A DNA stretch of 64,000 nucleotides from Sphingomonas sp. 1F27F7B (GTDB taxonomy: Bacteria; Pseudomonadota; Alphaproteobacteria; Sphingomonadales; Sphingomonadaceae): assembly GCF_005503355.1 (NCBI RefSeq), contig NZ_SCMK01000018.1, positions 1-64,000 on the forward strand, written 5' to 3'. The translations under genes and the position numbers were made by a program. Of this stretch, positions 37,582 through 46,338 are shown piece by piece. Each line of letters starts with the position of its first letter. Position 1 is the stretch's first letter. The notes beneath the pieces were generated by a model that did not search any database, was not told the DNA's origin, and saw only the letters and a program-made list of their open reading frames with translations.

Positions 37582-38844
37582 ATGTCCGAGAGAAGCAACG
37601 AAAGAACCTCGGTCACAAAGCAGCTTGGCCCCGGGCTGATCACCGGCGCGGCGGACGACGATCCCAGCGGCATCGCCACTTATTCCCAGGCCGGCGCGCA
37701 GTTCGGCTATGGGCTGTTGTGGACGATGGTGCTCACTTATCCGCTGATGACGGCGGTGCAGCTGGTGAGCGCGCATATCGGCCGGGTGACCGGGCGCGGG
37801 CTCGCCCGCAACATGCGCGAAGTGCTGCCGGGCTGGCTGCTCACGCTTCTCGTCGCGATCCTGTTCGTCGCCAACACGATCAACATCGGAGCGGACATCG
37901 CCGCGATGGGCGATGCGGCGCAGCTGGTCATGGGCTGGGGCGACCATGGTTTCACGATCTTCTTCGCGCTGTTCTGCCTCATGCTGCAGGCCTTCATTTC
38001 CTATCATCGCTATGCGCATGTGCTGAAATGGCTGACCCTGTCGCTGTTCGCCTATGTCGCGGTGGTGCTGGTGGTGAACGTCGATTGGGCGGCGGCGGCG
38101 AAGGGGCTGGTGGTGCCCCGGATCGCCGGGGCCCAGGCGATCGCCACGGTGGTGGCGATCTTCGGTACCACGATCAGCCCCTATCTCTTCTTCTGGCAGG
38201 CCGCGCAGGAAGTGGAGGAAGTCGAGGACCATGACGGGGCCCGGCCGCTCAACGAAGCGCCCGAACAGGCACCGGGCGAGATCCGGCGGATGCGGGTCGA
38301 CACGTTCGTCGGCATGGCCTTTTCCAACCTGATCGCCATCGCGATCATCATGGCGACGGCCGCGACGCTGCACGTGCAGGGCGTGGTGAAGATCGATACC
38401 GCCGCCGATGCCGCCGCGGCGCTGAAGCCGGTCGCCGGCAACTTCGCCTTTGCGCTGTTCGCGATCGGCATCATCGGCACCGGGCTGCTCGCAGTGCCCG
38501 TGCTCGCCGGATCGGCGGCCTTCGCGGTGGCCGATGCGCGCGGCTGGCGCTGCGGGCTGGAGCACAGGGTGCGCGACGCGCCGGGCTTCTACGGCGTGAT
38601 CGCGCTGGCGACTCTGCTCGGCATCGGGCTCGACTGGTCGGGCATCCCGCCGATCCAGGCGTTGTTCTGGAGCGCGGTGGTCAACGGTTTCGCGGCGGTG
38701 CCGATCATGGCGGTGATGATGGTGATCGCCACGCGCCGCGGCGTGATGGGCGCGTTCCGCATCCGTGGGCCGCTGCTGCTGTTCGGCTGGGCGGCGACGC
38801 TGGTGATGGGCGCGGCGGCCGTGGCGATGCTGGTGTGGCGATGA
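37582..38844 (+). CDS. Nramp-family-like membrane transporter
   Basis: This 420-residue inner-membrane protein has about 11 hydrophobic segments. The first helix carries DDDPSGIATYSQ where true Nramp carriers have DPGN. Helix 6 reads TISPYLFFWQ where Mn/Fe carriers have MPH. These are the metal-binding positions, so the ion, or even metal specificity, differs from MntH; Mg2+ or another substrate is possible. A charged cytoplasmic loop (EVEEVEDHDGARPLNEAPE) lies at about 207-230. It begins 183 bases from the divergent lectin gene. No regulatory site or riboswitch is obvious upstream. Confidence 0.85.
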   Translation: MSERSNERTSVTKQLGPGLITGAADDDPSGIATYSQAGAQFGYGLLWTMVLTYPLMTAVQLVSAHIGRVTGRGLARNMREVLPGWLLTLLVAILFVANTINIGADIAAMGDAAQLVMGWGDHGFTIFFALFCLMLQAFISYHRYAHVLKWLTLSLFAYVAVVLVVNVDWAAAAKGLVVPRIAGAQAIATVVAIFGTTISPYLFFWQAAQEVEEVEDHDGARPLNEAPEQAPGEIRRMRVDTFVGMAFSNLIAIAIIMATAATLHVQGVVKIDTAADAAAALKPVAGNFAFALFAIGIIGTGLLAVPVLAGSAAFAVADARGWRCGLEHRVRDAPGFYGVIALATLLGIGLDWSGIPPIQALFWSAVVNGFAAVPIMAVMMVIATRRGVMGAFRIRGPLLLFGWAATLVMGAAAVAMLVWR

Positions 38845-38918
38845 GGCGGCAACGCGGCCCTGCTTGCCGCGTATCCCCCAGCCGCTAAGCTCGCGCGAAA
38901 ATCACGGGAGGGGACCCA

Positions 38919-40496
38919 ATGGCGGAGCCGACGGGCAAGGACATCCGGCTGGTGATCGGCGCATCGTCGCTGGGCACCATCTTCGAATGGTATGACTTCT
39001 TCATCTGGGGCACGCTGACCGCCACCGGCATCCTGCAGCACACATTCTTCCCCGCCGGCAACGACGTGCTGGCGAGCCTGCTCGCCTGGGCGGCGTTCGC
39101 GGTCGGCTTCGGCTTCCGGCCGCTGGGGGCGGTGCTGTTCGGCTATCTGGGCGACAGGATGGGGCGGAAATACACCTTCCTCGTCACGATCACCGTGATG
39201 GGGCTGGCCACCGCCGGCATCGGCCTGGTGCCGAGCTATGCCGCGATCGGCATCGCTGCGCCGCTGCTGATCCTGCTGATGCGCGTGGCGCAGGGGCTGG
39301 CGCTGGGCGGCGAATATGGCGGGGCGGCGATCTATGTCGCCGAACATTCGCCGGGCGGGCGCGCCGGCTTCCACACCAGCTTCATCCAGGCGAGCGTGGT
39401 CGGCGGCTTCATCCTGAGCCTGGCGGTGGTGCTCGCGTTCAAGGCGCCGATGCCGGCCGCGACCTGGGAGGCCTGGGGCTGGCGCCTGCCGTTCCTCTTC
39501 TCGATCCTGCTGCTCGCCGTGTCGCTGTGGATGCGCCTGAAGCTTTCCGAGAGCCCGGTGTTCCAGGCGATCAAGGATGCCGGCGAGACGGCCAGCAATC
39601 CGTTCGTCGAGAGCTTCACCTATCCGGGCAACTTGCCCCGGCTCTTCGTCGCGCTGTTCGGCATCGCGGCGGGGCTGACGGTGATCTGGTACACCTCGAT
39701 GTTCTCGGTGCTCTCGTTCCTCACCGGGCCGATGCGGATGGACCCGACCACCGCGCAGCTGATCTGCGGCGGATCGGCGCTGGCGGGATGCGGCTTCTTC
39801 ATCCTGTTCGGCCATCTCTCCGATCGGATCGGGCGCAAGAAGCCGATCGTGATCGGCTATGCGCTGACGCTGGTGCTGCTGTTCCCGCTGTTCTGGGCGA
39901 TCGGCGGGGCGGCCAATCCGGAACTGGCGGAGGCGGCGAAGCGCACGCCGGTGGTCGTGCGGGGGCCCGACTGTGCCTATGATCCCTTCGCGGCCAAGCA
40001 GGTGGACGCCTGTGGCCGGATCCTCGACCAGCTCTCCAAGAAGGGCATCGCCTACAAGACCGACAAGGCCGAGGCGGTGGTGGTGACGATCGGCGGGGTA
40101 CCGGTGGCGGATGCCACCCCCGCCGGGCTCGACGCCGCACTCGCCGCGGCCGGCTACAAGCTCGAGCGCATCATGCCCTCGGCGGGCAACATCGCCGTGA
40201 TCGTGCTGGCGATATTGGGGCTGATGGCGCTGGCCGGCGCCACCTATGGCCCGGTCGCGGCGCTGCTCAGCGAGATGTTCCCGAGCCGGATCCGCTATTC
40301 CTCGATGTCGATCCCCTATCATCTGGGCACCGGCTATTTCGGCGGCTTCCTGCCCTTCATCAGCCAGTATATCGTCGCGCGCACGGGCGATCCCTATGCG
40401 GGATTGTGGTATACCATTGCCGTGGTGGCGATGGCACTGGTGGTGACGGCGCTGGGGCTCCAGGAGACGGCCGCGCCGCGGCACGGGAGGCACTGA
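38919..40496 (+). CDS. MFS transporter of the metabolite:H+ symporter (MHS) type with periplasmic insertion
   Basis: This 525-residue carrier has the MHS starts GTIFEWYDFFIWG and RPLGAVLFGYLGDRMGRK, plus RVAQGLALGGEYGGA. Family members move proline/betaine, citrate, shikimate or alpha-ketoglutarate with protons. About 85 extra residues (around 350-435) separate two late membrane helices. They contain two Cys (GPDCAYDP, VDACGRI) and read as a small soluble domain (AVVVTIGGVPVADATPAGLDAAL), probably outside the membrane. GGGAGGGGA precedes the ATG. It is followed closely by alr. The substrate is not evident. Confidence 0.88.
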   Translation: MAEPTGKDIRLVIGASSLGTIFEWYDFFIWGTLTATGILQHTFFPAGNDVLASLLAWAAFAVGFGFRPLGAVLFGYLGDRMGRKYTFLVTITVMGLATAGIGLVPSYAAIGIAAPLLILLMRVAQGLALGGEYGGAAIYVAEHSPGGRAGFHTSFIQASVVGGFILSLAVVLAFKAPMPAATWEAWGWRLPFLFSILLLAVSLWMRLKLSESPVFQAIKDAGETASNPFVESFTYPGNLPRLFVALFGIAAGLTVIWYTSMFSVLSFLTGPMRMDPTTAQLICGGSALAGCGFFILFGHLSDRIGRKKPIVIGYALTLVLLFPLFWAIGGAANPELAEAAKRTPVVVRGPDCAYDPFAAKQVDACGRILDQLSKKGIAYKTDKAEAVVVTIGGVPVADATPAGLDAALAAAGYKLERIMPSAGNIAVIVLAILGLMALAGATYGPVAALLSEMFPSRIRYSSMSIPYHLGTGYFGGFLPFISQYIVARTGDPYAGLWYTIAVVAMALVVTALGLQETAAPRHGRH

Positions 40497-40559
40497 AGGC
40501 ATACCCGTCCCTCGCAACAGCCATTGCGGGGACCGGGCGGTCCTCCTAACCGCTGGGGA

Positions 40560-41576
40560 ATGACTGCTCCCCTGCGCTTGCGGCTCGATGGCGCCGCGCT
40601 CGTCTCGAACTGGCGGCACCTGGCGAAGCTCAGCGGCATGGCCGCTTGCGGCGCGGCGATCAAGGCGAACGGCTATGGGCTCGGCGCGCCGGAAGTGGCG
40701 CGCCGGCTGGCCGAGGCGGGGTGCCGCGATTTCTTCGTCGCGACCTGGGCCGAAGCGGCGGCGCTGGCCGAGCTCGGCGTTACGGTCTCCGTGCTGCACG
40801 GCGTGCGCTCGGAAGATCCGCTCGACGCCCCCCATGTCCGGCCGGTGCTGAGCACGGCGGAGCAGGTGATGCGCTGGAAGCCGACCGGGCGGCCTTGCGA
40901 CGTGATGGTCGATACCGGGATGAACCGGCTCGGCGTCTCGGCTGGCGAGATCGGCGCGGGGCTGCTCGACGGGCTGGCGATCGAGACGCTGATGAGCCAT
41001 CTCGTCTCGGCCGACGAGGACGTGCCGCTCAACACCCGGCAGCTCGCCGCCTTCGGTGCGCTCGCGGGCGGGACGCCGGCGAAGCGCATGAGCCTCGCCA
41101 ATTCCGCCGGCATCGCGCTTGGGGCCGATTATGCCTTCGATCTCACTCGGCCGGGCATCGCGCTCTATGGCGGCCGGCAGCGGCCCGGGCATGACGCGAT
41201 CCGCCAGGTCGCGACGCCGGAGGCGCAGATCCTCCAGCGCCGCCGGGTCGGCGCCGGCGAGAGCGTGGGCTATAATGCGACCTGGATCGCGCTGGCCGAT
41301 ACCGAAGTGGCGATCCTGAACCTCGGCTATGCCGATGGCTATCTGCGCTGCTTCTCCGGCAAGGGCCTGGCCATGGCCGCGGGTGTCGTGCTGCCGCTGA
41401 TCGGCCGCGTCTCGATGGACCTGACCGCGATCGACGTGACGGCGCTCCCCGGGCTCCGCGAAGGCGATTGGGTGACGATGTCCTATGGCTTGCCGGAGAC
41501 CGCGGCGCTGAGCGGCCTCTCGCAATATGAACTGCTGACCGGGCTGGGTCCGCGCTACGACCGGATCTGGGGATAA
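40560..41576 (+). CDS. alr: Alanine racemase
   Basis: This PLP enzyme interconverts L- and D-alanine for peptidoglycan. It has 338 residues from ATG 40560. PLP is carried by Lys35 in AAIKANGYGLG, and the opposite catalytic base Tyr238 is in GESVGYNATW. Other family marks are VDTGMNRLGV, ANSAGIAL, RPGIALYGG and GRVSMDLTAIDV. Upstream sequence gives no clear ribosome binding site. The gene ends just before a perfect bidirectional terminator. Confidence 0.95.
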   Translation: MTAPLRLRLDGAALVSNWRHLAKLSGMAACGAAIKANGYGLGAPEVARRLAEAGCRDFFVATWAEAAALAELGVTVSVLHGVRSEDPLDAPHVRPVLSTAEQVMRWKPTGRPCDVMVDTGMNRLGVSAGEIGAGLLDGLAIETLMSHLVSADEDVPLNTRQLAAFGALAGGTPAKRMSLANSAGIALGADYAFDLTRPGIALYGGRQRPGHDAIRQVATPEAQILQRRRVGAGESVGYNATWIALADTEVAILNLGYADGYLRCFSGKGLAMAAGVVLPLIGRVSMDLTAIDVTALPGLREGDWVTMSYGLPETAALSGLSQYELLTGLGPRYDRIWG

Positions 41577-41579
41577 GAA

Positions 41580-41607
41580 AAGGGCCGCCCCGTTAGGGGC
41601 GGCCCTT
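41580..41607. terminator. Bidirectional terminator between alr and the TonB receptor gene
   Basis: AAGGGCCGCCCC (41580-41591) and GGGGCGGCCCTT (41596-41607) form a perfect 12-bp stem with a GTTA loop. It sits between convergent genes, 3 bases after the alr stop and 22 before the receptor stop, with A/T at both stem ends. Confidence 0.85.
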
Positions 41608-41629
41608 CCAGTTCATTCAGGCTGAAGGA

Positions 41630-44600
41630 TCAGAAGCGAATCTGGGCGCCCGCATAGAAGAAGCGGCCCATGTTCGGGTAGATCGCGTCACTGCCTGTGC
41701 CGGTCGCATCATATGGCGGCAGCTGGTTGGTGAGATTGTCCACACCGAGGTACAGACGATAGTCCTTGTTCACGTTCACGCCGAGCCGGATGTTCTGGTA
41801 GACAATCGGATTGTAGAAGACGAACGGACGGGCATCCGGATTGAGTGCCGACCGGCCCTGCGACGGGAAGAAGGTCTCATAGCTCAGGCCCGAGACGATC
41901 TGCTTGCCGACATAACGTGCATTGTAGTTCACGTCGAAGCTGCCGAGCTTGATGTTCGCCGTGAACTGGCCCTGCCACTTCGGATCGCCCAGCGTGCTGT
42001 CGATACGGTCGTAGCGGTTCGGCTCCGTGATGTAGCTGTAGGACAGACGGTCCATCACATAGCTGACGATCGCGCGCAGGTTGATCGCGAAATCGTCATT
42101 GAACTTGTGGTCATAGGCCACGTCGATGTCGATGCCGCGAGTTGCCAGCTTGGCGAAATTGTACGGCTGGTTGATGAAGCCGCTGCCGTTGCCGGCCGTG
42201 GAGAAGTTGAACGTCGTCGTCTGGATCTGGCGGTTGCTCTGGCCGTTGAAGGTCAGGTTCTCTACCGCGTTGCTGCTGGAACGACGGAAGACCGCCGCGC
42301 AGAAGATGTTGTTGATGCCCGAGGGATCGTCATAGCAGCGATTGATGATCGCCTGGCCCGTCAGGCCCGAAATGACGTTCTTCACGCGCACATTGTAATA
42401 GTCGACCGAGATGCTGAAGCCCGGAGCGAAGCTGGGCGTGTACACGGAGCCGAGCGTGAAGCTGTAGCCGCTCTCCGGCACCAGGTTCGGATTGCCCGAG
42501 TTGATGCCGGCGACGCCAGCCGTCGGCTGGTTGGTCCACGGCGTCGTCACCGTCACATTGTCGTTGTTGACGTAGGTGATGGTGGTCGGAATGCCGGCCG
42601 CGGCGCAGTTCTTCACGCGGTTCGGGTTGGCATTGATGTTGTTGCTCGAGTTGGTGCCGCCCGGCTGGTCGCACGGATCGGTCAGGCCGTTCTGGAACGT
42701 CTGCGCCGCCGTGGCGTAGAGGTTGCTCAGGTTCGGCGCGCGGACGGACTTCGAGAACGTGCCGCGGAAGCGCAGGTCGCGGATCGGTGCCCAGATCGCG
42801 CCGGCGTTCCAAGCCCAGACCGAGCCGGTCGTGCCGCCATAGTCGGAGACGCGCGCGGCACCTTCGAAGGTCAGCTCGTGGATGAGCGGCAGCTTGGCCA
42901 GCAGCGGAATGCGCAACTCGCCATAAGCTTCCTTCACCTTGACCGCCGGCGGATCGAAGGTCGCCGCCGGATTGAGGAAGGTCTGGCCCGAAGCCGTGAC
43001 CGCATCCTGGCCCGAGAAGGCGTCCTCACGGCGATATTCGCCGCCGATCGCGAAGCCGACCGGACCACCCGGCAGGCTGAACAGGCCGCTCGAATCGCCC
43101 GACAGGAAGGCGGTGAAATCGAGCTGCTCGGCCCACTGGTTGCGGGTCGAGGTGTGCAGGATGTAGTTCAGCGCCCGCTGATCGTAGCGGTTCTCGCCGA
43201 ACAGGTTGATCGGATAGCAGGCCGCGTCGTCATTGGTCGTGATGGCATCGGCGTTGACCGAGCAGACGACCTTCTGGCCGGCATCGTTGAGCACGAAGTT
43301 CGAACCCGCATAGCCGGTCGGTGCGAGCACCGCATTGGCCGCGCGGTTGAACTGGGCGACCAGCACGTTGCCACCGGTGCGATAGAAGTTCTCGGTGCGG
43401 CCATAATTGGCTGCGATCTCGTAGCGCAGGTTGGCCGTGCTGCTGAGGTCGCCGCCGACGCCGATCACGCCGCGATAGGTCTTGCGGTTGTGGAACTCGG
43501 CGCGGGTGCCGAGGTCGTTGTTGAAGCGGTTGAGCGTGAAGCTGGTCGCGCCCGGATTCAGGATGGTGGTCAGCGTGTCGCGTGCCTGGGTGGTCAGGAA
43601 CGGATTGTTGATGCTGAACGTGCCGGACAGCGCGCCGCCGGTGAAGCTCGGCTGCACCGACTGCTGGTGCACCTTCACCTGCGCATAGGTGAGCTCCGCG
43701 AACGGCCGGAACGCGCTCGAGAAATCGCCGTTGATCAGCAGGTTGCCGACGATGCGGTCCTGGCTCGGCATGAGCATCGCGCCTTCGACGCCGGACGCGG
43801 TCTTGCCGAACAGCACACCGCCGCCGATGATGCGGTTGTCGACCATGCCCGTGGTGGCCGGCGAATCCTTGATCAGCGTGCCATTGGGCTCGAACAGATA
43901 ATAATATTGCAGCGGGCTGCCGGTCGGGTTGTTCTGGCCGGTGCAGACTGCGGCGCGCTGCGCGGCGTTGGCAGTCGTGGCCACCGTCGGGCAGGCGGTC
44001 ACGACGGTGCCGCCGATCGAGCGGTTGCCGAACACGATGCCGCGCGGGACGAAGGCAGTGTTGGGGATGCCGTCGAAGTTGCGGTTCGGCGCGGTGGTGA
44101 TCTGCGAGGTGATGAAGCCCGGCACGCCGCCATAGGCGCCCAGATATTCGCGATCGGCGTAGTAGATCTCGTTCGCGTGCGTGTACTCGGCCGACGCGGT
44201 GATGTTCAGGCGGCCGTCCATCAGGTTCTTGCCGGCGAGCGCGCTGACCAGATAGGTGCCGCGGTCGCCATAGGTGCTGATGCCGCTCTGCGCGCGGAGG
44301 CGGACGCCGTCATAGTCGCGGCGCAGGATGAAGTTGGCGACGCCGGCGATGGCGTCCGAGCCATAGATGGCCGACTGGCCGCCCGTCACCGTCTCGACGC
44401 GATCGACGAGGTCGTACGGGATCGTGCTGACGTCGGGGGTGTAGCTGCCCGGCACTGCCGAAACGACGCGGCGGCCGTTGATCAGGGTCAACGTGCGCGA
44501 GGTGCCGAGGCCGCGAAGGTCGAGCAGGCTGAGGCCGGCAGTGCCGATCGAGCCGGTCGAGTTCGCCTGGCTGAAGGTCGAGCGGAACTGCGGCAGCTGG

Positions 44601-44854
44601 TTCAGGGCGTCGCCGAGCGAAACGTCGCCGCGGGTGCCCAGCAGCTGGGTCGCGGTGATCGTCTGCACCGGAACGGCGGCGTCGATCGTATTGCGGATGC
44701 GAATGCGCGAACCCGTGACGATGATTTCCTCGTCCTGCGGCTTCTGGGTTTCGTTCGCCGCCGGCACCTGTTGCGAATCCTGCGCAAACGCCGCCGGTGC
44801 TGACAATAGCGACCCGGCGAGCGCCGTCGCGCTCAGCAAGTGAGATATTTTCAT
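41630..44854 (-). CDS. Large TonB-dependent receptor
   Basis: This receptor has about 1074 residues from ATG 44854, with signal peptide MKISHLLSATALAGSLLSAP then AAFAQ. The TonB-box-like EEIIVTGSRIR precedes a plug with VETVTGGQSAIYGSDAIAGV, and a long barrel ends in YAGAQIRF. The plug motif DALNQLPQFR and the Asn-rich loops match the large receptors of sphingomonads and xanthomonads, often for peptides, glycans or other polymers. Cys residues come in loop pairs (CPTVATTANAAQRAAVC, CDQPG...NCAAAG). Upstream open frame to 44947 is not used. A long AT-rich promoter region follows to 45060. Confidence 0.92.
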   Translation of the reverse strand: MKISHLLSATALAGSLLSAPAAFAQDSQQVPAANETQKPQDEEIIVTGSRIRIRNTIDAAVPVQTITATQLLGTRGDVSLGDALNQLPQFRSTFSQANSTGSIGTAGLSLLDLRGLGTSRTLTLINGRRVVSAVPGSYTPDVSTIPYDLVDRVETVTGGQSAIYGSDAIAGVANFILRRDYDGVRLRAQSGISTYGDRGTYLVSALAGKNLMDGRLNITASAEYTHANEIYYADREYLGAYGGVPGFITSQITTAPNRNFDGIPNTAFVPRGIVFGNRSIGGTVVTACPTVATTANAAQRAAVCTGQNNPTGSPLQYYYLFEPNGTLIKDSPATTGMVDNRIIGGGVLFGKTASGVEGAMLMPSQDRIVGNLLINGDFSSAFRPFAELTYAQVKVHQQSVQPSFTGGALSGTFSINNPFLTTQARDTLTTILNPGATSFTLNRFNNDLGTRAEFHNRKTYRGVIGVGGDLSSTANLRYEIAANYGRTENFYRTGGNVLVAQFNRAANAVLAPTGYAGSNFVLNDAGQKVVCSVNADAITTNDDAACYPINLFGENRYDQRALNYILHTSTRNQWAEQLDFTAFLSGDSSGLFSLPGGPVGFAIGGEYRREDAFSGQDAVTASGQTFLNPAATFDPPAVKVKEAYGELRIPLLAKLPLIHELTFEGAARVSDYGGTTGSVWAWNAGAIWAPIRDLRFRGTFSKSVRAPNLSNLYATAAQTFQNGLTDPCDQPGGTNSSNNINANPNRVKNCAAAGIPTTITYVNNDNVTVTTPWTNQPTAGVAGINSGNPNLVPESGYSFTLGSVYTPSFAPGFSISVDYYNVRVKNVISGLTGQAIINRCYDDPSGINNIFCAAVFRRSSSNAVENLTFNGQSNRQIQTTTFNFSTAGNGSGFINQPYNFAKLATRGIDIDVAYDHKFNDDFAINLRAIVSYVMDRLSYSYITEPNRYDRIDSTLGDPKWQGQFTANIKLGSFDVNYNARYVGKQIVSGLSYETFFPSQGRSALNPDARPFVFYNPIVYQNIRLGVNVNKDYRLYLGVDNLTNQLPPYDATGTGSDAIYPNMGRFFYAGAQIRF

Positions 44855-45026
44855 TGGTTCTTTTGCCCCTCGAGCGGAATGCCCGAAGGGGAGAGTGAGC
44901 AGGACGTGTTTCAGCGCCGCAAGGGACGGACACATTGCGCTGCGCAATTATGTCAGAGGTGTTGCAAAAAAGATACGATCGCGTGCGTTAAATTTCACGG
45001 CTGTGATAGTTCATGCAATATTCAGA

Positions 45027-45060
45027 ATGTGACTTAGCGCTTCAATACGCTAAGTCACAT
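45027..45060. promoter_or_regulatory. Perfect 13-bp inverted repeat between the TonB receptor and thiolase genes
   Basis: ATGTGACTTAGCG (45027-45039) and its complement (45048-45060) flank CTTCAATA. It lies 172 bases upstream of the receptor start and 58 bases past the thiolase stop. It can be a terminator of the thiolase operon or an operator for the receptor; without a clear T run I cannot decide. Confidence 0.55.
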
Positions 45061-45118
45061 CTGCACCGGAAACACTTTGTAACGGAATAGAGTCGCTTGA
45101 GAAGCTTTCGGAAGCCGT

Positions 45119-46300
45119 TCAGCGCTCGATGCACATGGCGATTCCCATGCCGCCGCCGATGCAGAGCGTCGCCAGGCCCTTCTTCGCGTCGCGCTTCGCC
45201 ATCTCGTAGATGAGGGTGGTGAGCACGCGGGCGCCCGAAGCGCCGATGGGATGGCCGATCGCGATCGCGCCGCCATTGACGTTGACCTTGCCCGCATCCC
45301 AGCCGAGCTCCTTGCCGACCGACAGTGCCTGGGCGGCAAAGGCTTCGTTTGCTTCGATCAGGTCGAGATCGGCAATCGTCCAGCCGGCCTTTTCGAGCGC
45401 CTTGCGCGATGCCGGGACCGGGCCGATGCCCATGATTGACGGATCGACGCCGGCCGTGGCCCAGCTGCGGATCGTGGCGAGGATCGGCGCGCCGCGCTTC
45501 TCGGCTTCGGCGCGCGACATCACCACGAGCGCGGCGGCGCCGTCGTTCAGGCCCGATGCGTTGGCGGCGGTGACGGTGCCGTCCTTCTTGAAGGCCGGGC
45601 GCAGGCCCGCGACGCTCTCCACCGTGGCGCCGGCGCGGATATATTCGTCGTCGGCGACGATCGTGTCGCCCTTGCGGCCCTTGATCGTGACCGGGGCGAT
45701 CTCGTCCTTGAAGCGGCCCTCGGCGCGCGCCTTCTCCGCCTTGTTCTGCGACGCGACGGCGAACTCGTCCTGCTCGGCGCGGGTAACCTGATACTGTTCC
45801 GCGAGATTCTCTGCGGTGATGCCCATGTGATAGCCGTTGAACACATCGGTCAGGCCGTCCTTGATCATCGTGTCGATCAGCGCGACATCGCCCATCTTGG
45901 CGCCGGCGCGCAGCGCCTGGGCGTGATTGGCGAGCGACATGCTCTCCTGGCCGCCGGCGACGACGATGGTCGAATCGCCGGTCTGGATCGCCTGGGCCGC
46001 GAGGGCCACGGCGCGCAGGCCCGAGCCGCAGACCTGCTGGACGCTCCACGCGGGCACTTCCTTGGGCACGCCCGCCGCCATCGAGGCCTGGCGGGCGGGG
46101 TTCTGGCCCTGCGCCGCGGTGAGCACCTGGCCGAGGATGACTTCGCTGACTTCCTCGCCCTTCACGCCGGCCTGCTCCAGCGCCGCCTCGATCGCGACGC
46201 GGCCCAGCTCGTGCGCGGGGGTGCTGCCAAAGGCGCCGAGGAAGCTGCCCACGGGGGTGCGCTTGGCGGCGGTGATGACGACGTCGGTCGGGTTGGCCAT
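45119..46300 (-). CDS. Acetyl-CoA acetyltransferase (beta-ketothiolase)
   Basis: This 393-residue thiolase condenses two acetyl-CoA to acetoacetyl-CoA, or cleaves it. The acylated Cys91 is in QQVCGSGLRAV, His350 in AIGHPIGASG and the base Cys380 in LCIGGGMG. Length and motifs match PhaA/AtoB. It follows the short PhaC-like gene on the same strand (38 bases) and lies close to phaR, so a role in polyhydroxybutyrate turnover is likely. AGGAG lies before the ATG at 46300. Confidence 0.95.
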   Translation of the reverse strand: MANPTDVVITAAKRTPVGSFLGAFGSTPAHELGRVAIEAALEQAGVKGEEVSEVILGQVLTAAQGQNPARQASMAAGVPKEVPAWSVQQVCGSGLRAVALAAQAIQTGDSTIVVAGGQESMSLANHAQALRAGAKMGDVALIDTMIKDGLTDVFNGYHMGITAENLAEQYQVTRAEQDEFAVASQNKAEKARAEGRFKDEIAPVTIKGRKGDTIVADDEYIRAGATVESVAGLRPAFKKDGTVTAANASGLNDGAAALVVMSRAEAEKRGAPILATIRSWATAGVDPSIMGIGPVPASRKALEKAGWTIADLDLIEANEAFAAQALSVGKELGWDAGKVNVNGGAIAIGHPIGASGARVLTTLIYEMAKRDAKKGLATLCIGGGMGIAMCIER

Positions 46301-46338
46301 GGGAAACGACTCCTGCGGATGGTCTTATGTGTCGCGGG

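Noticed and set aside
38589..41525. 978-codon minus-strand open frame opposite Nramp, MHS and alr genes
   Set aside because: Same antisense artefact; it crosses gene borders and intergenic sequence.
42107..44803. Very long plus-strand open frame (898 codons) opposite the large TonB receptor
   Set aside because: It is a GC-rich antisense shadow: the composition is repetitive Ala/Arg/Val/Gly, without domains, while the minus strand encodes a clear receptor.
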